Origin: DASYAN01 sp036501345
GTDB taxonomy: Bacteria > Chloroflexota > Ktedonobacteria > Ktedonobacterales > Ktedonobacteraceae
Reading direction: 5' to 3'
Length of the DNA stretch: 20,407 nucleotides
Assembly (NCBI GenBank): GCA_036501345.1
Contig: DASYAN010000121.1
Coordinates: 1-20,407, forward strand
Within the stretch, counting starts at the first letter, position 1, and each line of letters opens with the position of its first letter. The notes beneath the pieces are model-generated. The model searched no databases, was not told the origin of the DNA, and saw only the letters and a list, made by a program, of their open reading frames with translations. Positions 1 to 7,660 of this stretch are shown here, piece after piece. The position numbers and the translations under genes are program-made.

Positions 1-231
1 TTTACCACCAATGCCTCTCGTATGCGCTACCCCATTTTTCGTGCACAGGGCATGCATGTGGGCAGTGGCATCGCTGAGGCGGCTTGTAAGAGAGTTGTGA
101 GCACCCGTTTCAAGCAAACTGGTATGCGCTGGACTCCCCAAGGCTTGGATGCCATCTTGCCTTTGCGCACTGCCAAACTCAATCGCTCCTTTGACCAGTT
201 CTGGCAGACCCAGTCTCAGTTGGTTGCTTGA
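1..231 (+). CDS. C-terminal end of an ISKra4-like transposase (5' partial)
   Basis: The reading frame is open from the first base of the window and ends in a stop at 229-231, so this is the last 76 codons of a gene that starts outside. The segment MRYPIFRAQG, followed by GSGIAEAACKRVV and TGMRW, matches the conserved C-terminal block of ISKra4-family transposases as I know them, where a GSG-[IV]-E-[AS]-ACK motif carries the last acidic catalytic residue of the DDE site. The family moves DNA by cut-and-paste-type chemistry. The internal ATG at 22 is not the true start. Just after the stop, the sequence around 232-260 (an ACTTTTTCATACACACC-like stretch) could be the right end of the insertion sequence, but the left end is not visible, so the boundary is unproven. 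Whether the full copy is intact cannot be judged. Confidence 0.75.
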   Translation, partial: FTTNASRMRYPIFRAQGMHVGSGIAEAACKRVVSTRFKQTGMRWTPQGLDAILPLRTAKLNRSFDQFWQTQSQLVA

Positions 232-353
232 CTCCTACAACTTTTTCATACACACCTCCTCGAGGATTTAGATCAACCGACACAGACGACTCAAGAAAGG
301 GTCCCAACTCACCACGAAGCGGACTAACAGCACTTGAGAGTGGCAGGAGATCG

Positions 354-725
354 ATGTCTGAGAGAGATACACGAAAACGTAGGCAAGTAGAGAAAGGTAT
401 ACCATCACATGATGATCAGGTAGCTACAATCGCAAGACAGATAGAAAATCAACAAAGAAGAGAGGCACTAATAAGTTTTATTAGTGACAATGATATTAAT
501 AATCTACAAGATAAACTCATAAAATACATTGCTAAACGAACCAATGATAATAGCATTTCAATAGAAGATCGAATATATTATACAGAAGAAAATGCCAAAT
601 ATGAATTAGCCTTCAAAGCTATTCGTGATAGCCTAGAAGGAAAATCACCTAATGAGCGTATAGAAACTATTCAAGCTCACTTAAAAGGAGGAGATGATAA
701 TATACAAAAGAAGATATTTAACTAG
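354..725 (+). CDS. Hypothetical small charged protein, 3' end at an IS boundary
   Basis: This is a 123-residue protein starting MSERDTRKRR. The frame is open further upstream to 228, but the ATG at 354 is preferred because AGGAGA lies at 345-350, and the upstream part overlaps the probable end of the ISKra4-like element. The product is hydrophilic and mostly helical in appearance, with a basic N-terminus, a middle rich in Asn, Asp and Ile, and no signal peptide or membrane segment. Codon and base composition is distinctly AT-rich compared with the IS sequences on both sides. I recognise no family. The stop codon TAG at 723-725 coincides with the first bases of the left inverted repeat of the next element, so the original C-terminus may have been longer and cut by that insertion. 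Function is unknown. Confidence 0.5.
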   Translation: MSERDTRKRRQVEKGIPSHDDQVATIARQIENQQRREALISFISDNDINNLQDKLIKYIAKRTNDNSISIEDRIYYTEENAKYELAFKAIRDSLEGKSPNERIETIQAHLKGGDDNIQKKIFN

Positions 726-737
726 GGCAAGCGTCAA
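726..737 (+). repeat. Left terminal inverted repeat
   Basis: GGCAAGCGTCAA is perfectly complementary to 2401-2412. It directly follows the stop codon of the hypothetical gene at 354-725. Confidence 0.65.
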
Positions 738-847
738 GTTGAGCACGGGTTGAGTTGACAGTTCGAAGGCCATGGCAAAGGCCCCCCTTGATGAGGTAAA
801 GTAAAGAAAACGCTTGAAAGCCTCAAAGGAGGAGCCAATGCGACAGT

Positions 848-1213
848 GTCATTGAACTGCTTTTCAAACTGTGGAAGCAGTATGGACACATCGATGAATG
901 GCGCACCGCACACAGCTGGCGAATGTTGTGCGAGTTGTATGCCAAACTGATTGGTATTTTACTCCAACATTGGCTCATTGTGCTTCTGGCTTGGCAGGAT
1001 GAGCAACGCAGTCTGGTCAAACTTGCCCAAGTCATCCGCGATGGCAGTCTGTCCCTGATGGAAGCTTTGGCTGGTTACCGCTCTCTTCATTCTGCCATCC
1101 TGGCGATTGGTCGTCGCATGCGGGCTGGCTGTGCTATGAATACGCGCAAAAAGCATCCCAATTCGGCTCAACTCCTGCATAATGGACTCACCGCTTGGCT
1201 GTTGAGCCCTTAA
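848..1213 (+). pseudogene. C-terminal remnant of an IS4-family transposase
   Basis: The frame read from 848 gives VIELLFKLWK followed by GHIDEWRTAHSWRMLCELYAK, with a later AGCAMNTRKKHPN block, and ends with TAA at 1211-1213. IELLFKLWK carries the conserved glutamate of the DDE site in IS4-type transposases, and the later block is typical of the C-terminus of IS4 copies in Chloroflexota. Everything upstream of that glutamate, including both catalytic aspartates, is missing: the bases before 848 do not continue the family sequence. The fragment of about 121 codons ends immediately before the second transposase frame, which places a recombination junction near 1205-1215. It is not expected to be active. 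Confidence 0.65.
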
Positions 1214-2285
1214 GTTGGTACGTATGGTGGTGGTCGCCAGCATTCCCCCCGTCGCAGTTGATGCGGAAAGCTGGACGCTCCTGTTATGGGACCTGCAAGA
1301 GCAAGGGGTGCAATGGGATACCATGGTCAGTGACGGGGAAAAAGCGATTCAAAGCGCATTAGAGAGTGTGACTCCGGAGAGTATTCATCAGCGAGATGTT
1401 TGGCATGTGCTTCATGAATGCCAAAAAGTGCAAGGAAGGATTTATCGGGCACTAAATCTGTTGCACGAGCAAACACCAAAGGTAGAACGCAATGTCAAGC
1501 GCATGGCAGCTGGGCACAAACCGCGAGGAAGAAACCCCAAGACCGATCCGCTTGCTCATGGGCATGATGTGCAACGGATGGAATATATTGCAAGTAGCCT
1601 GAAATATCTCACTTGCCAACTGCAGAGACTTTTAGGGGTGGTCGTCCTCAAAGATCAGAGCATTCTTGATAGTCGCAAGAGGCAAGAGGAGCTCGATACG
1701 CTCTTGGAGTTATTTTTTGAATTATGTGAAGAGACCCCACAACCCCTCAAGAAAGAGATAGAAGGGCTCTTGCGTCATGTGCAGGGAGCACTTGCGGGCT
1801 TGACGGGCTTTTGCCCAGCTCTCGACTCCGTGCAAGAGCAAGCAGCTCTGCAGCTTGGGGAGCAGGCTTGCCATCTGATCGGCTGGGCTTGGCTCCATCG
1901 GGTCATCTTGGGACCACAGACCAAGCAATTGGTTGCTTCTTTTCCACCTGCATGGCAATCGACGGTGCTCACCCTTCTCTCGGCTTGGGATCAGGCGGCT
2001 CGAGCAAGTTCTGCTGTGGAGAACTGGCACAGCATCCTTCGTCCCCACTTGGCTGTCCATCGTGCTCTCTCCGCTGATCTGCTTGCCATTTTAGCTGTCT
2101 GGCACAACCATCGGGTGGCTCCCCGTGGCTTGCACCAAGGACAAAGCCCGCTCATGCGTGCTGGCTTGGCCAAAAAGCCTACTGATTGGTTGGTCGCTTT
2201 GGGCTATCCTGCCTCTTCAGCACTTGGGCAACAACCATGCTCAATTAAAGCTTCTGAACCAGAAATAGAGAGCATCGCTGCCTAA
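1206..2285 (+). pseudogene. N-terminally truncated DDE-type transposase of another IS family
   Basis: The frame is open from 1206 (stop TGA at 1203-1205), with a possible TTG start at 1215, and runs to 2285. The first visible residues, VVVASIPPVAVDAESWTLLL, then VSDGEKAI and QRDVWHVLHE, look like the catalytic core of a DDE transposase from after its first strand onward. The C-terminus has SSAVENWHSILRPHLAVHR and a WHNHRVAPRG block, where the Glu of AVEN is the likely last catalytic acid. The DNA-binding N-terminal domain is missing. I cannot assign the family name with confidence; it resembles an unclassified group common in Chloroflexota. It lies within the 726-2412 inverted repeats and overlaps the end of the IS4 remnant by a few bases. 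It is predicted to be inactive because of the truncation. Confidence 0.65.
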
Positions 2286-2400
2286 ACTTAGATTTGTGCT
2301 CTTTTCCCCAACTGTTGCTTTGTCAATATTCATCTGGCAAGGCTTCTCTTTCTCTGCCTTTTTCTCACAAATAGCTCCAGGGGCAAACTGTCAACCAGAT

Positions 2401-2412
2401 TTGACGCTTGCC
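2401..2412 (-). repeat. Right terminal inverted repeat
   Basis: TTGACGCTTGCC is the exact reverse complement of 726-737. It lies about 115 bp after the stop codon of the inner transposase. Confidence 0.65.
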
Positions 2413-2814
2413 TTAGCGTAGATTTCTCCCAAATCAATACCGTGAGGCGGTTTTGAACGGGTGGCTTTCACTGATGGCAGGGACGGTTCGATGACGCAAC
2501 TGAAGAAGCCACTGCAACTGAAGCAAATACTTGTCCTTAACTCTTTCGTCACAATTTGCTGAAATTCGCACTAAAAATCAACCGTAATGGCTGCAATGGC
2601 TATCGTCTATTATAGTTCCCTGCGCAATGCCTCATCCGTGCAGGTCGATGCAGCTCAATGGTCACTATTGGAACAGGAACTTGAAATAGGCCCAGCCACT
2701 GTGTCATCAGCGAAACTGTTTAGAACTCGAAGATACTGCATCGCGCAGCGTGTTACCCCTATGGGTAGTGCAAGATCACAACAACCTGCGACCAGGCTCA
2801 GGAGTGATTTGAGG
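2413..2814. other. Intergenic stretch without a supported gene
   Basis: Between the right end of the IS and the stop codon of the pseudokinase gene there are about 400 bases. An open frame on the plus strand from 2587 runs antisense into the pseudokinase gene and has neither a ribosome site nor a recognisable product, so I do not call it. A small inverted repeat, TACCC and GGGTA around 2755-2766, could form a short hairpin downstream of the minus-strand gene, but it has no T-run. I see nothing else. Confidence 0.4.
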
Positions 2815-4815
2815 CTAGACGACAATTCGATCGATATCAGGACCCGGGCCACTCGGATTAAAGAACTTGATCGTATTGTTCCCAGTACTCAAGTTGATTG
2901 TCATATTGACAGTCTCAACAGTATCCCAACTGCCTGTATAACCCCCAGTAAAGGTTATTGCAGATCCACCGTTCACACTGACAGATCCAATCCGACTGCC
3001 AGGATCCCCTTCCGTGTAATAAACAGTCATCAAGTAATCGCCCGCAGTACTTTTATTCACCTTATTAAACTGCAAGGTCCCACTTTGTCCATCTGACTGC
3101 GTACTAAGACAACAAACTCTGTACCCACCCGAGCAACCAGAACAACTAACTGGCCCTGCAATACCAGCCCACGTATTCTGAGTAGCTTCTGCTTCATAGC
3201 TTAGTGATGGAGATGGTGTAGGTGTAGCGGCTGGAGCAAGTCTTGAAGAAGCTGGTTGCGCTATTGGAATACTCGTGGCTTGTATAGATGATTGCACTGT
3301 AGGCACATCTATAGCTTGCACAGAAGGTTGCACTGTAAGTACGTTCGTGGCTTGCACAGAAGGTTGTACTGTGAGTATATCTGTAGCTTTTGCCAGAGGC
3401 ACCACCTGTATCATCTTTTTGGTGCTGGGCGATCCCGTGTCAGGTGCGGATATCTTATCTGTCCAAAAGGCAGAAGCAATCACGGTCACAGCCATTATCA
3501 CGAAGAGAAGGACCATGAACCTTAATACCCTCCCTCTCTTACGCAGTGGTCGTACAAAGTGTGAGCTACCGTTATCGGAACTCTTTGTCAAGAATAAAGT
3601 CTTATCAGCTGCTGTATCAGATTTTTCCTGCACAAATACATCAGTTGCCTTCAAGTCATCTACTTCCTTTTCCTGTTCTCTACCGCTGATAGGGTATACT
3701 TCTCCTAGAAGAGGAAAAGAGAATTGATCAGGCTGGAAAACTGATTCTAGCGACTCGGAAACAGGAAGAATGCCTGCCCATTCAGGGTTGCTAGCTTGGG
3801 ATATGGAAAAAGTATCCATAGGTTCTGCTGTGCCAATTTCAGGACTGGCAAAGCCTTCAGAAGTTTCTTGCTGTTCAGGCTCGGAATCTGAAGGTATGGT
3901 ATGGTTGCTGATAGGAAAAGAGATGTCTCTGGCTTCAGCCGATTCCACAGGATGAGAAATAGCCCTATTCCTAGGAGAATGGGCAAAAGGAAATGCTGGA
4001 GATGGCAGCAATGCGGACTGGACTACTTCTAGAAACAGCGAGAAATCAAAAAAGCGCTTGGCAGGCTCTTTGTCCAGTGCCTTGAGGATCGCAATTTCAA
4101 GAGAAGGGAGCAGGCCTGTCACACGCTCTGAGAGAGGAACAGGCGGAGCATTGTTTTGCGATCCCATCATTGACGCCAGACTCTGTGCGGCAAAAGGAAC
4201 AGATCCTGTAATCAGCTCGTAAGCTAGACAACCCAGAGCATATTGATCACTTCTGGCATCGCTGATGCCTGCAAATTGTTCAGGGGCTAGATAACAGAAA
4301 GCATACTCTTGTGAGACTTGGTCACGGATGATGGCCTCTTTCCTACTAACAAGATAGAAATCTGCCAATACAGCGTACCCATTGGCATCAAAGAGAATAT
4401 TCTCCGGTCTGACACTGCCGTGACTAACGTTATGCTCATAGGCATAGGCCAGAGCTTCTCCCACTTGTAATATTATAGTGAGGGCATCGCGAAGTTCCAT
4501 GCTGCCAGGAGAGATCTGCTTCAAGCGGCTGCGTAAAGACCCATTGGGCCAATATTCTCGCACGACAAAGGGTTGCTCCTGCTCTATTCCCATATTCAGG
4601 ATCGATGCTACATGTGGGTGCTCAATGTCTTGAATGCATTGGACTTTCTTGAGCAGGTTCTCATGCTCACGTGGGGAGCTGAAGAGCGACGAAGCAAACA
4701 CAGTGAGGACCATTTGAGACTCAGGCTCATTAGTTAGAGAAGCCAAATACGTCGAATGTGAATATTTGTTGGCCAATTCGGTTATGAGAGTATACTGATG
4801 AAATGTTTCTTGCAT
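2815..4815 (-). CDS. Membrane-anchored Ser/Thr pseudokinase with C-terminal CBM-like domain
   Basis: The product has 666 residues; the ATG has a GAGGAAG ribosome site 5 nt upstream. Residues about 8-270 have the bacterial Ser/Thr kinase fold: PENIL (137-141), YLAPEQF (175-181) and SDQYALGCLAYEL (189-201) are clear. Key catalytic positions are substituted. The VAIK lysine is Thr38 (MVLTVF), HRD reads His132-Gly133-Ser134, the catalytic-loop lysine is Arg136, and DFG reads Asp152-Phe153-Tyr154; the glycine-rich loop is also unrecognisable. Phosphotransfer is therefore unlikely, and a scaffold, sensor or allosteric role is inferred. A Pro/Ser/Glu-rich linker (271-425) leads to one transmembrane helix (about 431-451), an outer linker with four 12-residue repeats (477-524), a Thr/Pro stretch, and a CBM6/35-like beta-sandwich (about 540-666, starting YEAEA and ending PDIDRIVV). 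The kinase part would be cytoplasmic and the CBM-like part outside. It appears monocistronic. Ktedonobacteria commonly encode active versions of this architecture. Confidence 0.85.
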   Translation of the reverse strand: MQETFHQYTLITELANKYSHSTYLASLTNEPESQMVLTVFASSLFSSPREHENLLKKVQCIQDIEHPHVASILNMGIEQEQPFVVREYWPNGSLRSRLKQISPGSMELRDALTIILQVGEALAYAYEHNVSHGSVRPENILFDANGYAVLADFYLVSRKEAIIRDQVSQEYAFCYLAPEQFAGISDARSDQYALGCLAYELITGSVPFAAQSLASMMGSQNNAPPVPLSERVTGLLPSLEIAILKALDKEPAKRFFDFSLFLEVVQSALLPSPAFPFAHSPRNRAISHPVESAEARDISFPISNHTIPSDSEPEQQETSEGFASPEIGTAEPMDTFSISQASNPEWAGILPVSESLESVFQPDQFSFPLLGEVYPISGREQEKEVDDLKATDVFVQEKSDTAADKTLFLTKSSDNGSSHFVRPLRKRGRVLRFMVLLFVIMAVTVIASAFWTDKISAPDTGSPSTKKMIQVVPLAKATDILTVQPSVQATNVLTVQPSVQAIDVPTVQSSIQATSIPIAQPASSRLAPAATPTPSPSLSYEAEATQNTWAGIAGPVSCSGCSGGYRVCCLSTQSDGQSGTLQFNKVNKSTAGDYLMTVYYTEGDPGSRIGSVSVNGGSAITFTGGYTGSWDTVETVNMTINLSTGNNTIKFFNPSGPGPDIDRIVV
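3244..3387 (-). repeat. Four tandem 36-bp repeats inside the pseudokinase gene
   Basis: On the coding strand four successive 36-bp units encode ATDILTVQPSVQ, ATNVLTVQPSVQ, AIDVPTVQSSIQ and ATSIPIAQPASS (residues 477-524). The first two are nearly identical and the later ones are diverged, which suggests expansion by slippage. They sit just outside the transmembrane helix and probably act as a spacer for the CBM-like domain. Confidence 0.85.
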
Positions 4816-4969
4816 ACAACTTCCTCATGCCTATCCTGTGCAATTGGCAATAAAGACAGCATACAAGCTCTGTCAATGCCCAGATAGATGACACTTTGAG
4901 GCTGCGTTGCCCATTGCCCTCAGTATTGTCAGGAGATCATAGATGACCTTGCTCTCTACCGTTAAAGTG

Positions 4970-5478
4970 CTATTGGACTTTGGGCTCTCTGTTCTCCTTT
5001 GAGAACACTTCTCTCTTCTTGAGACTCAAGGTCCCCAGCAGTTGCTGGCGGGTTGGTGCAGTGAGAACCGCATTGGCAAGCTGTTGTGCCATCACAAAGC
5101 ACACGGTGTAGCCCAATTGCACCATGTTGGTGCCCAAGGCAATCGCCAAGTGGGTTTTTCCTAACCCGCTGGCTTCGATCAGTAACAGGGAGCCAGCCGT
5201 GGTAATGAAGCTGCTATCGAAGAAGCGCAGCATGACCGTTCGTTTGAGTTCGGGGCGCAGCGTAAAATCAAACTGCTCCAAGGTGGCTGCATAAGGAAAC
5301 CCTGCCGTTTTCATTTTGCGGCGCAACTGGTTCTCGGCTCGCCCCAGCAGTTCTTCGGTCACCAACTGCTCCAAGAATTCGCCATAGCCCATCTGGGTGT
5401 GTGCTGCTTGCTCAATCCAGCTTGGGTAGACCTCTCGTATCCGCGCCAGCCTCAGGGTGGATCAAGGGTCTCGCTCAT
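4970..5478 (-). pseudogene. istB: Truncated, frameshifted IstB-type transposition helper ATPase
   Basis: IstB proteins are AAA+ ATPases that help the IS21 transposase choose target DNA. The ATG at 5478 has GGAGGA just upstream and begins MSETLDPP, but then hits TGA. The next frame carries the expected continuation, LRLARIREVYPSWIEQAAHT, so one base has been lost or gained near 5458. The surviving frame, readable from the ATG at 5392, contains RAENQLRRKMKTAGFP, then the Walker A region as EASGLGKTHLAIALG, where family members usually have GPPGxGKT; the lysine is kept but the loop is altered. After LTAPTRQQL the family sequence stops and the last 20 or so residues (LSLKKREVFSKENREP) are unrelated. 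Walker B and the C-terminal half are absent. It is non-functional. Confidence 0.8.
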
Positions 5479-7004
5479 GGCTGTCCTCCCGCTGCTGTGA
5501 GGCAAAGGTCCTCAACCTGATCACGGTTGGTCACATAGCGCTCATAGAGACCCAGGTCACGCTCGATCTCCTGCTGCGCTGGAAGATTCAGGCAGATGCG
5601 TGATCATGTCCATTTCCGCTGTATTGACAGGCGCAATGGAGGCAGGCAGAGCTAGGATGGCTCGGATGTATTCCGCACCATACATGTGCTGTTCCGCTGC
5701 CAATTCCAGCGCAGCCACAAAATCAGCCGTTCCCATCTCTTGCGCTAGTTCATACAGCGCAATCATCTGCGGTCTCATCTCGGCTCTCCGCTTGTGGCAG
5801 ATGGTATGGATGTAGCTGTTGACATGCGGGCACAGGTCACATAACCAATCGCGGTAGACCATCACCCGCCCACGCGGTTTGCTCTTAAATGCCTCTTCAA
5901 AATGAGCTGGAGTGATAATGCGAGCATGCTGCTCTCTTGAGCGGGGATGACTTGCCACCAGTTCATCGTTATGAAACAACTGGATGTGGGTGGCATGGAT
6001 ACGTGCGGTCAATGGTTGCCCAATCAAATGAGCTGGAACCGAATAGCGATTGGTCTCGATGGCAACCAAGCCTTCCCGACTCACAATCACGCAATCATAG
6101 AAGCCGTAGTCTTGCGCCGCCTCTGGAAGCTTGCCAAAATGGGGGTGCTCTTGAGCCAGCATGGTGAGGGGAAGCTGACCTGTGGCATCGCAAATCCGTT
6201 CAGTGTTGACGTGACTAAGCCACTGCTGACATTGCTGGGCTAAATCCGCATCATCATGAAAGGTTCGTCCCATGATGAAGTTGCTCTTGACGAATTTGAC
6301 CAAGTTCTCAACAGCTCCTTTCTGGTTTCCAGAAGCAGGAGCACAGGCTTCTGGATGAAAGGTGAACTCCACCGCTAGTTTCTGATAGGCCGGGTTCCAG
6401 ATGGGTTCATGCTGTCCATTACGACCTAAGACCGCGGTTTTCATGTTGTCTGTGACCACCACCCAGGGCACTCCTCCGATTGCCGTAAAGCAGCCAATCA
6501 GACAGCGGAGCAGGGTCTCTTCTCGCATGTCCGCGTGGAAACTCACATACATGTACCGACTGTATTTCAATCGGGCTGCAAAAAAGTAGCGGGTGTGGTT
6601 TTGCACTCCTGCTTTGGTGAACCCCATCTCACGCACTTCTCCCCAGTCAATTTGCAAGAATTCTCCTGGCATGCCTTCAAAACGCAGGGCCAAATCCTGG
6701 ACGGTCTGCTTGCGTGCACGGCGCACCTTGCGTACATAGTCGTAGAGGGATGGTGCGGATCAGCCTGGGCTAGTTCGAGCATACGTGCTACTGGCACCTC
6801 CTTATCCAACCAGTCCGCTATCTGGCTATCAAAGACGGACACAGCACTGCTGCGGTTGCGCGTCTTGGGTTTTTTCTCCACATCCTCTCGCAAGACTTGT
6901 GCCACTGTATTTCGATGGTGGCCTGTAAACGAGGCAATTTGGACATTGGTCCACCCCTTTTGTTTCAAGTAGTGAATCGTTGACCGTTCCATAAATCGTA
7001 GCAT
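5475..7004 (-). pseudogene. istA: Frameshifted IstA-type (IS21) transposase
   Basis: IstA is the DDE transposase of IS21 elements. The ATG at 7004 (MLRFMERSTIHYLKQKG) has GGAGG 9 nt upstream. The N-terminal helix-turn-helix region (NVQIASFTGHHRNTVAQVL) is intact as far as QADPHHPS. The frame then shifts near 6750, and the next frame carries SLYDYVRKVRRARKQTVQDL and the catalytic core. Counting from the ATG at 6726, the acidic triad is Asp27 (LQIDWGE), Asp93 (VVTDNMK) and Glu140 (GNQKGAVENL), all present. A second shift near 5590 sends the C-terminus to an early stop at 5557, while the alternative frame continues LPAQQEIERDLGLYERYVTN and ends at 5475, overlapping the istB start. The catalytic residues survive but the reading frame is broken twice, so I treat it as a pseudogene; programmed frameshifting is unlikely because the shifts lack slippery runs. 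Confidence 0.85.
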
Positions 7005-7013
7005 CCTCTCTAA

Positions 7014-7045
7014 CCTCCACAGTATTTTTTCTCTTACTGTAGAGG
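7014..7045. promoter_or_regulatory. Inverted repeat in the istA leader
   Basis: CCTCCACAGTA (7014-7024) and TACTGTAGAGG (7035-7045) are complementary at 10 of 11 positions, separated by a T-rich 10-nt spacer. The left arm contains the ribosome site of istA, so a hairpin here could limit translation of the transposase. It could also be a transposase- or regulator-binding site. Confidence 0.35.
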
Positions 7046-7252
7046 ATACACCACCGATGCCAGATTTTAAACCGGAACGGCGCCTCTTTCTTTCCCGTAT
7101 TTTACACTTTTTTTTTCTATCGGCTATTTTTCGTCTTTCTATACACACTCTTACTCTATCACAGAAAGGACCTCCTCTCTCTTCTCAGATTCCCGCTCTC
7201 TTTCTCCTTTCATTAGCCTTTTACCTCTCACGCCCTACTAAGTTCGCGCCTA

Positions 7253-7268
7253 TGGGGGCTAGCCCCCA
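7253..7268. other. Perfect 16-bp GC-rich palindrome in an otherwise empty gap
   Basis: TGGGGGCTAGCCCCCA is a perfect palindrome. It lies between the istA leader and the last gene of the cyd operon, about 78 bp beyond that gene's stop. No T-run follows on either strand, so a classical terminator is not supported. It may be an insertion-sequence end or a transcription barrier. The rest of 7046-7345 is pyrimidine-rich and holds no gene I can support. Confidence 0.35.
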
Positions 7269-7345
7269 GAAAGGACGATTATGGACAGGTATTGCAGCTA
7301 CTTCGATGGTTGTGGCATCAGGTGGAAACGAAGAAGAATGCTTTC

Positions 7346-7600
7346 TCATTTTCGCATATCTAGCTGGAAATGTATGCGTTGTTGTCTGCTCAGCAGCGTG
7401 ATAAACGTGAAGAAGAGGAAGAGTGCCGCAAGTACACCATATGCAATGAGGTTTTCTTGCGCAGAGGCAGGGGGAGAAGGACGTGCTAGAGCGGACGTTG
7501 TCTCTTCTCTATTTGAGTGCGTTGCTAGAATCAGCATAGAGAACAGGGCAAATCCAAGCAAGAATAGGAAGACAAGGCTATAGACAAAGAAAATTTCCAT
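7346..7600 (-). CDS. Small two-helix membrane protein at the end of the cyd operon
   Basis: This is an 84-residue protein starting MEIFFVYSLVFLFLLG. Two hydrophobic segments are clear: residues about 4-26 and 51-70, joined by a polar, Pro/Ser/Ala-rich loop (27-50), with a basic C-terminal tail (SRQQR and DMRK). The ATG is preceded by AAGGAGAAGAGG, with the GAGG 4 nt away, a good ribosome site. It begins 60 nt after the stop of cydB on the same strand, so co-transcription is likely. Cytochrome bd oxidases often carry a very small accessory subunit (CydX, CydS or CydH types, usually single-helix and under about 50 residues). This protein is larger and has two helices, so I do not name it as CydX; a role in oxidase assembly or stability is an inference from position only. 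Confidence 0.65.
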   Translation of the reverse strand: MEIFFVYSLVFLFLLGFALFSMLILATHSNREETTSALARPSPPASAQENLIAYGVLAALFLFFTFITLLSRQQRIHFQLDMRK

Positions 7601-7660
7601 AGGTCCTCTTCTCCTTTTCTACTGCGTGTTCACTTCTTATATCTTGGAATAATAGAGTAT

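Larger units (their letters stand above)
726..2412 (+). mobile_element. Chimeric or decayed insertion sequence with terminal inverted repeats
   Basis: A 12-bp perfect inverted repeat, GGCAAGCGTCAA at 726-737 and its complement at 2401-2412, brackets the region. A second inner match, GTTGACAGTT, occurs near both ends (about 753-762 on the left and 2386-2395 on the right). If three flanking bases (CTA) are included, the match extends with one mismatch. Inside are two transposase remnants of different families (848-1213 and 1206-2285). No clear target-site duplication is visible. I infer that one element was disrupted by, or recombined with, an IS4-type copy, deleting the N-terminal half of the second transposase. 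Without an intact transposase the copy is predicted to be immobile on its own. Confidence 0.65.
4970..7045 (-). mobile_element. Degenerate IS21-family insertion sequence
   Basis: The region holds an istA-like transposase followed by an istB-like helper ATPase on the minus strand, the standard IS21 order. The original coupling is still legible: in the ancestral frame istA ends with TGA at 5477-5475, overlapping the istB ATG at 5478-5476 as ATGA. Three frameshifts (near 6750, 5590 and 5458) and loss of the istB 3' half mean the element cannot move by itself. I could not find matching terminal repeats, so the limits given are those of the recognisable coding and leader sequence, not of the original element. 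Confidence 0.8.

Noticed and set aside
2587..3096. Plus-strand open frame of 169 codons
   Set aside because: It lies largely antisense to the 3' end of the pseudokinase gene, has no ribosome site and no recognisable sequence.
5557..7004. Programmed frameshift in istA
   Set aside because: No slippery A or T run or downstream structure at the shift sites, there are two shifts, and istB is also broken; decay is simpler.
7346..7600. Assignment as CydX
   Set aside because: Too long and with two helices; the position alone does not justify the name.
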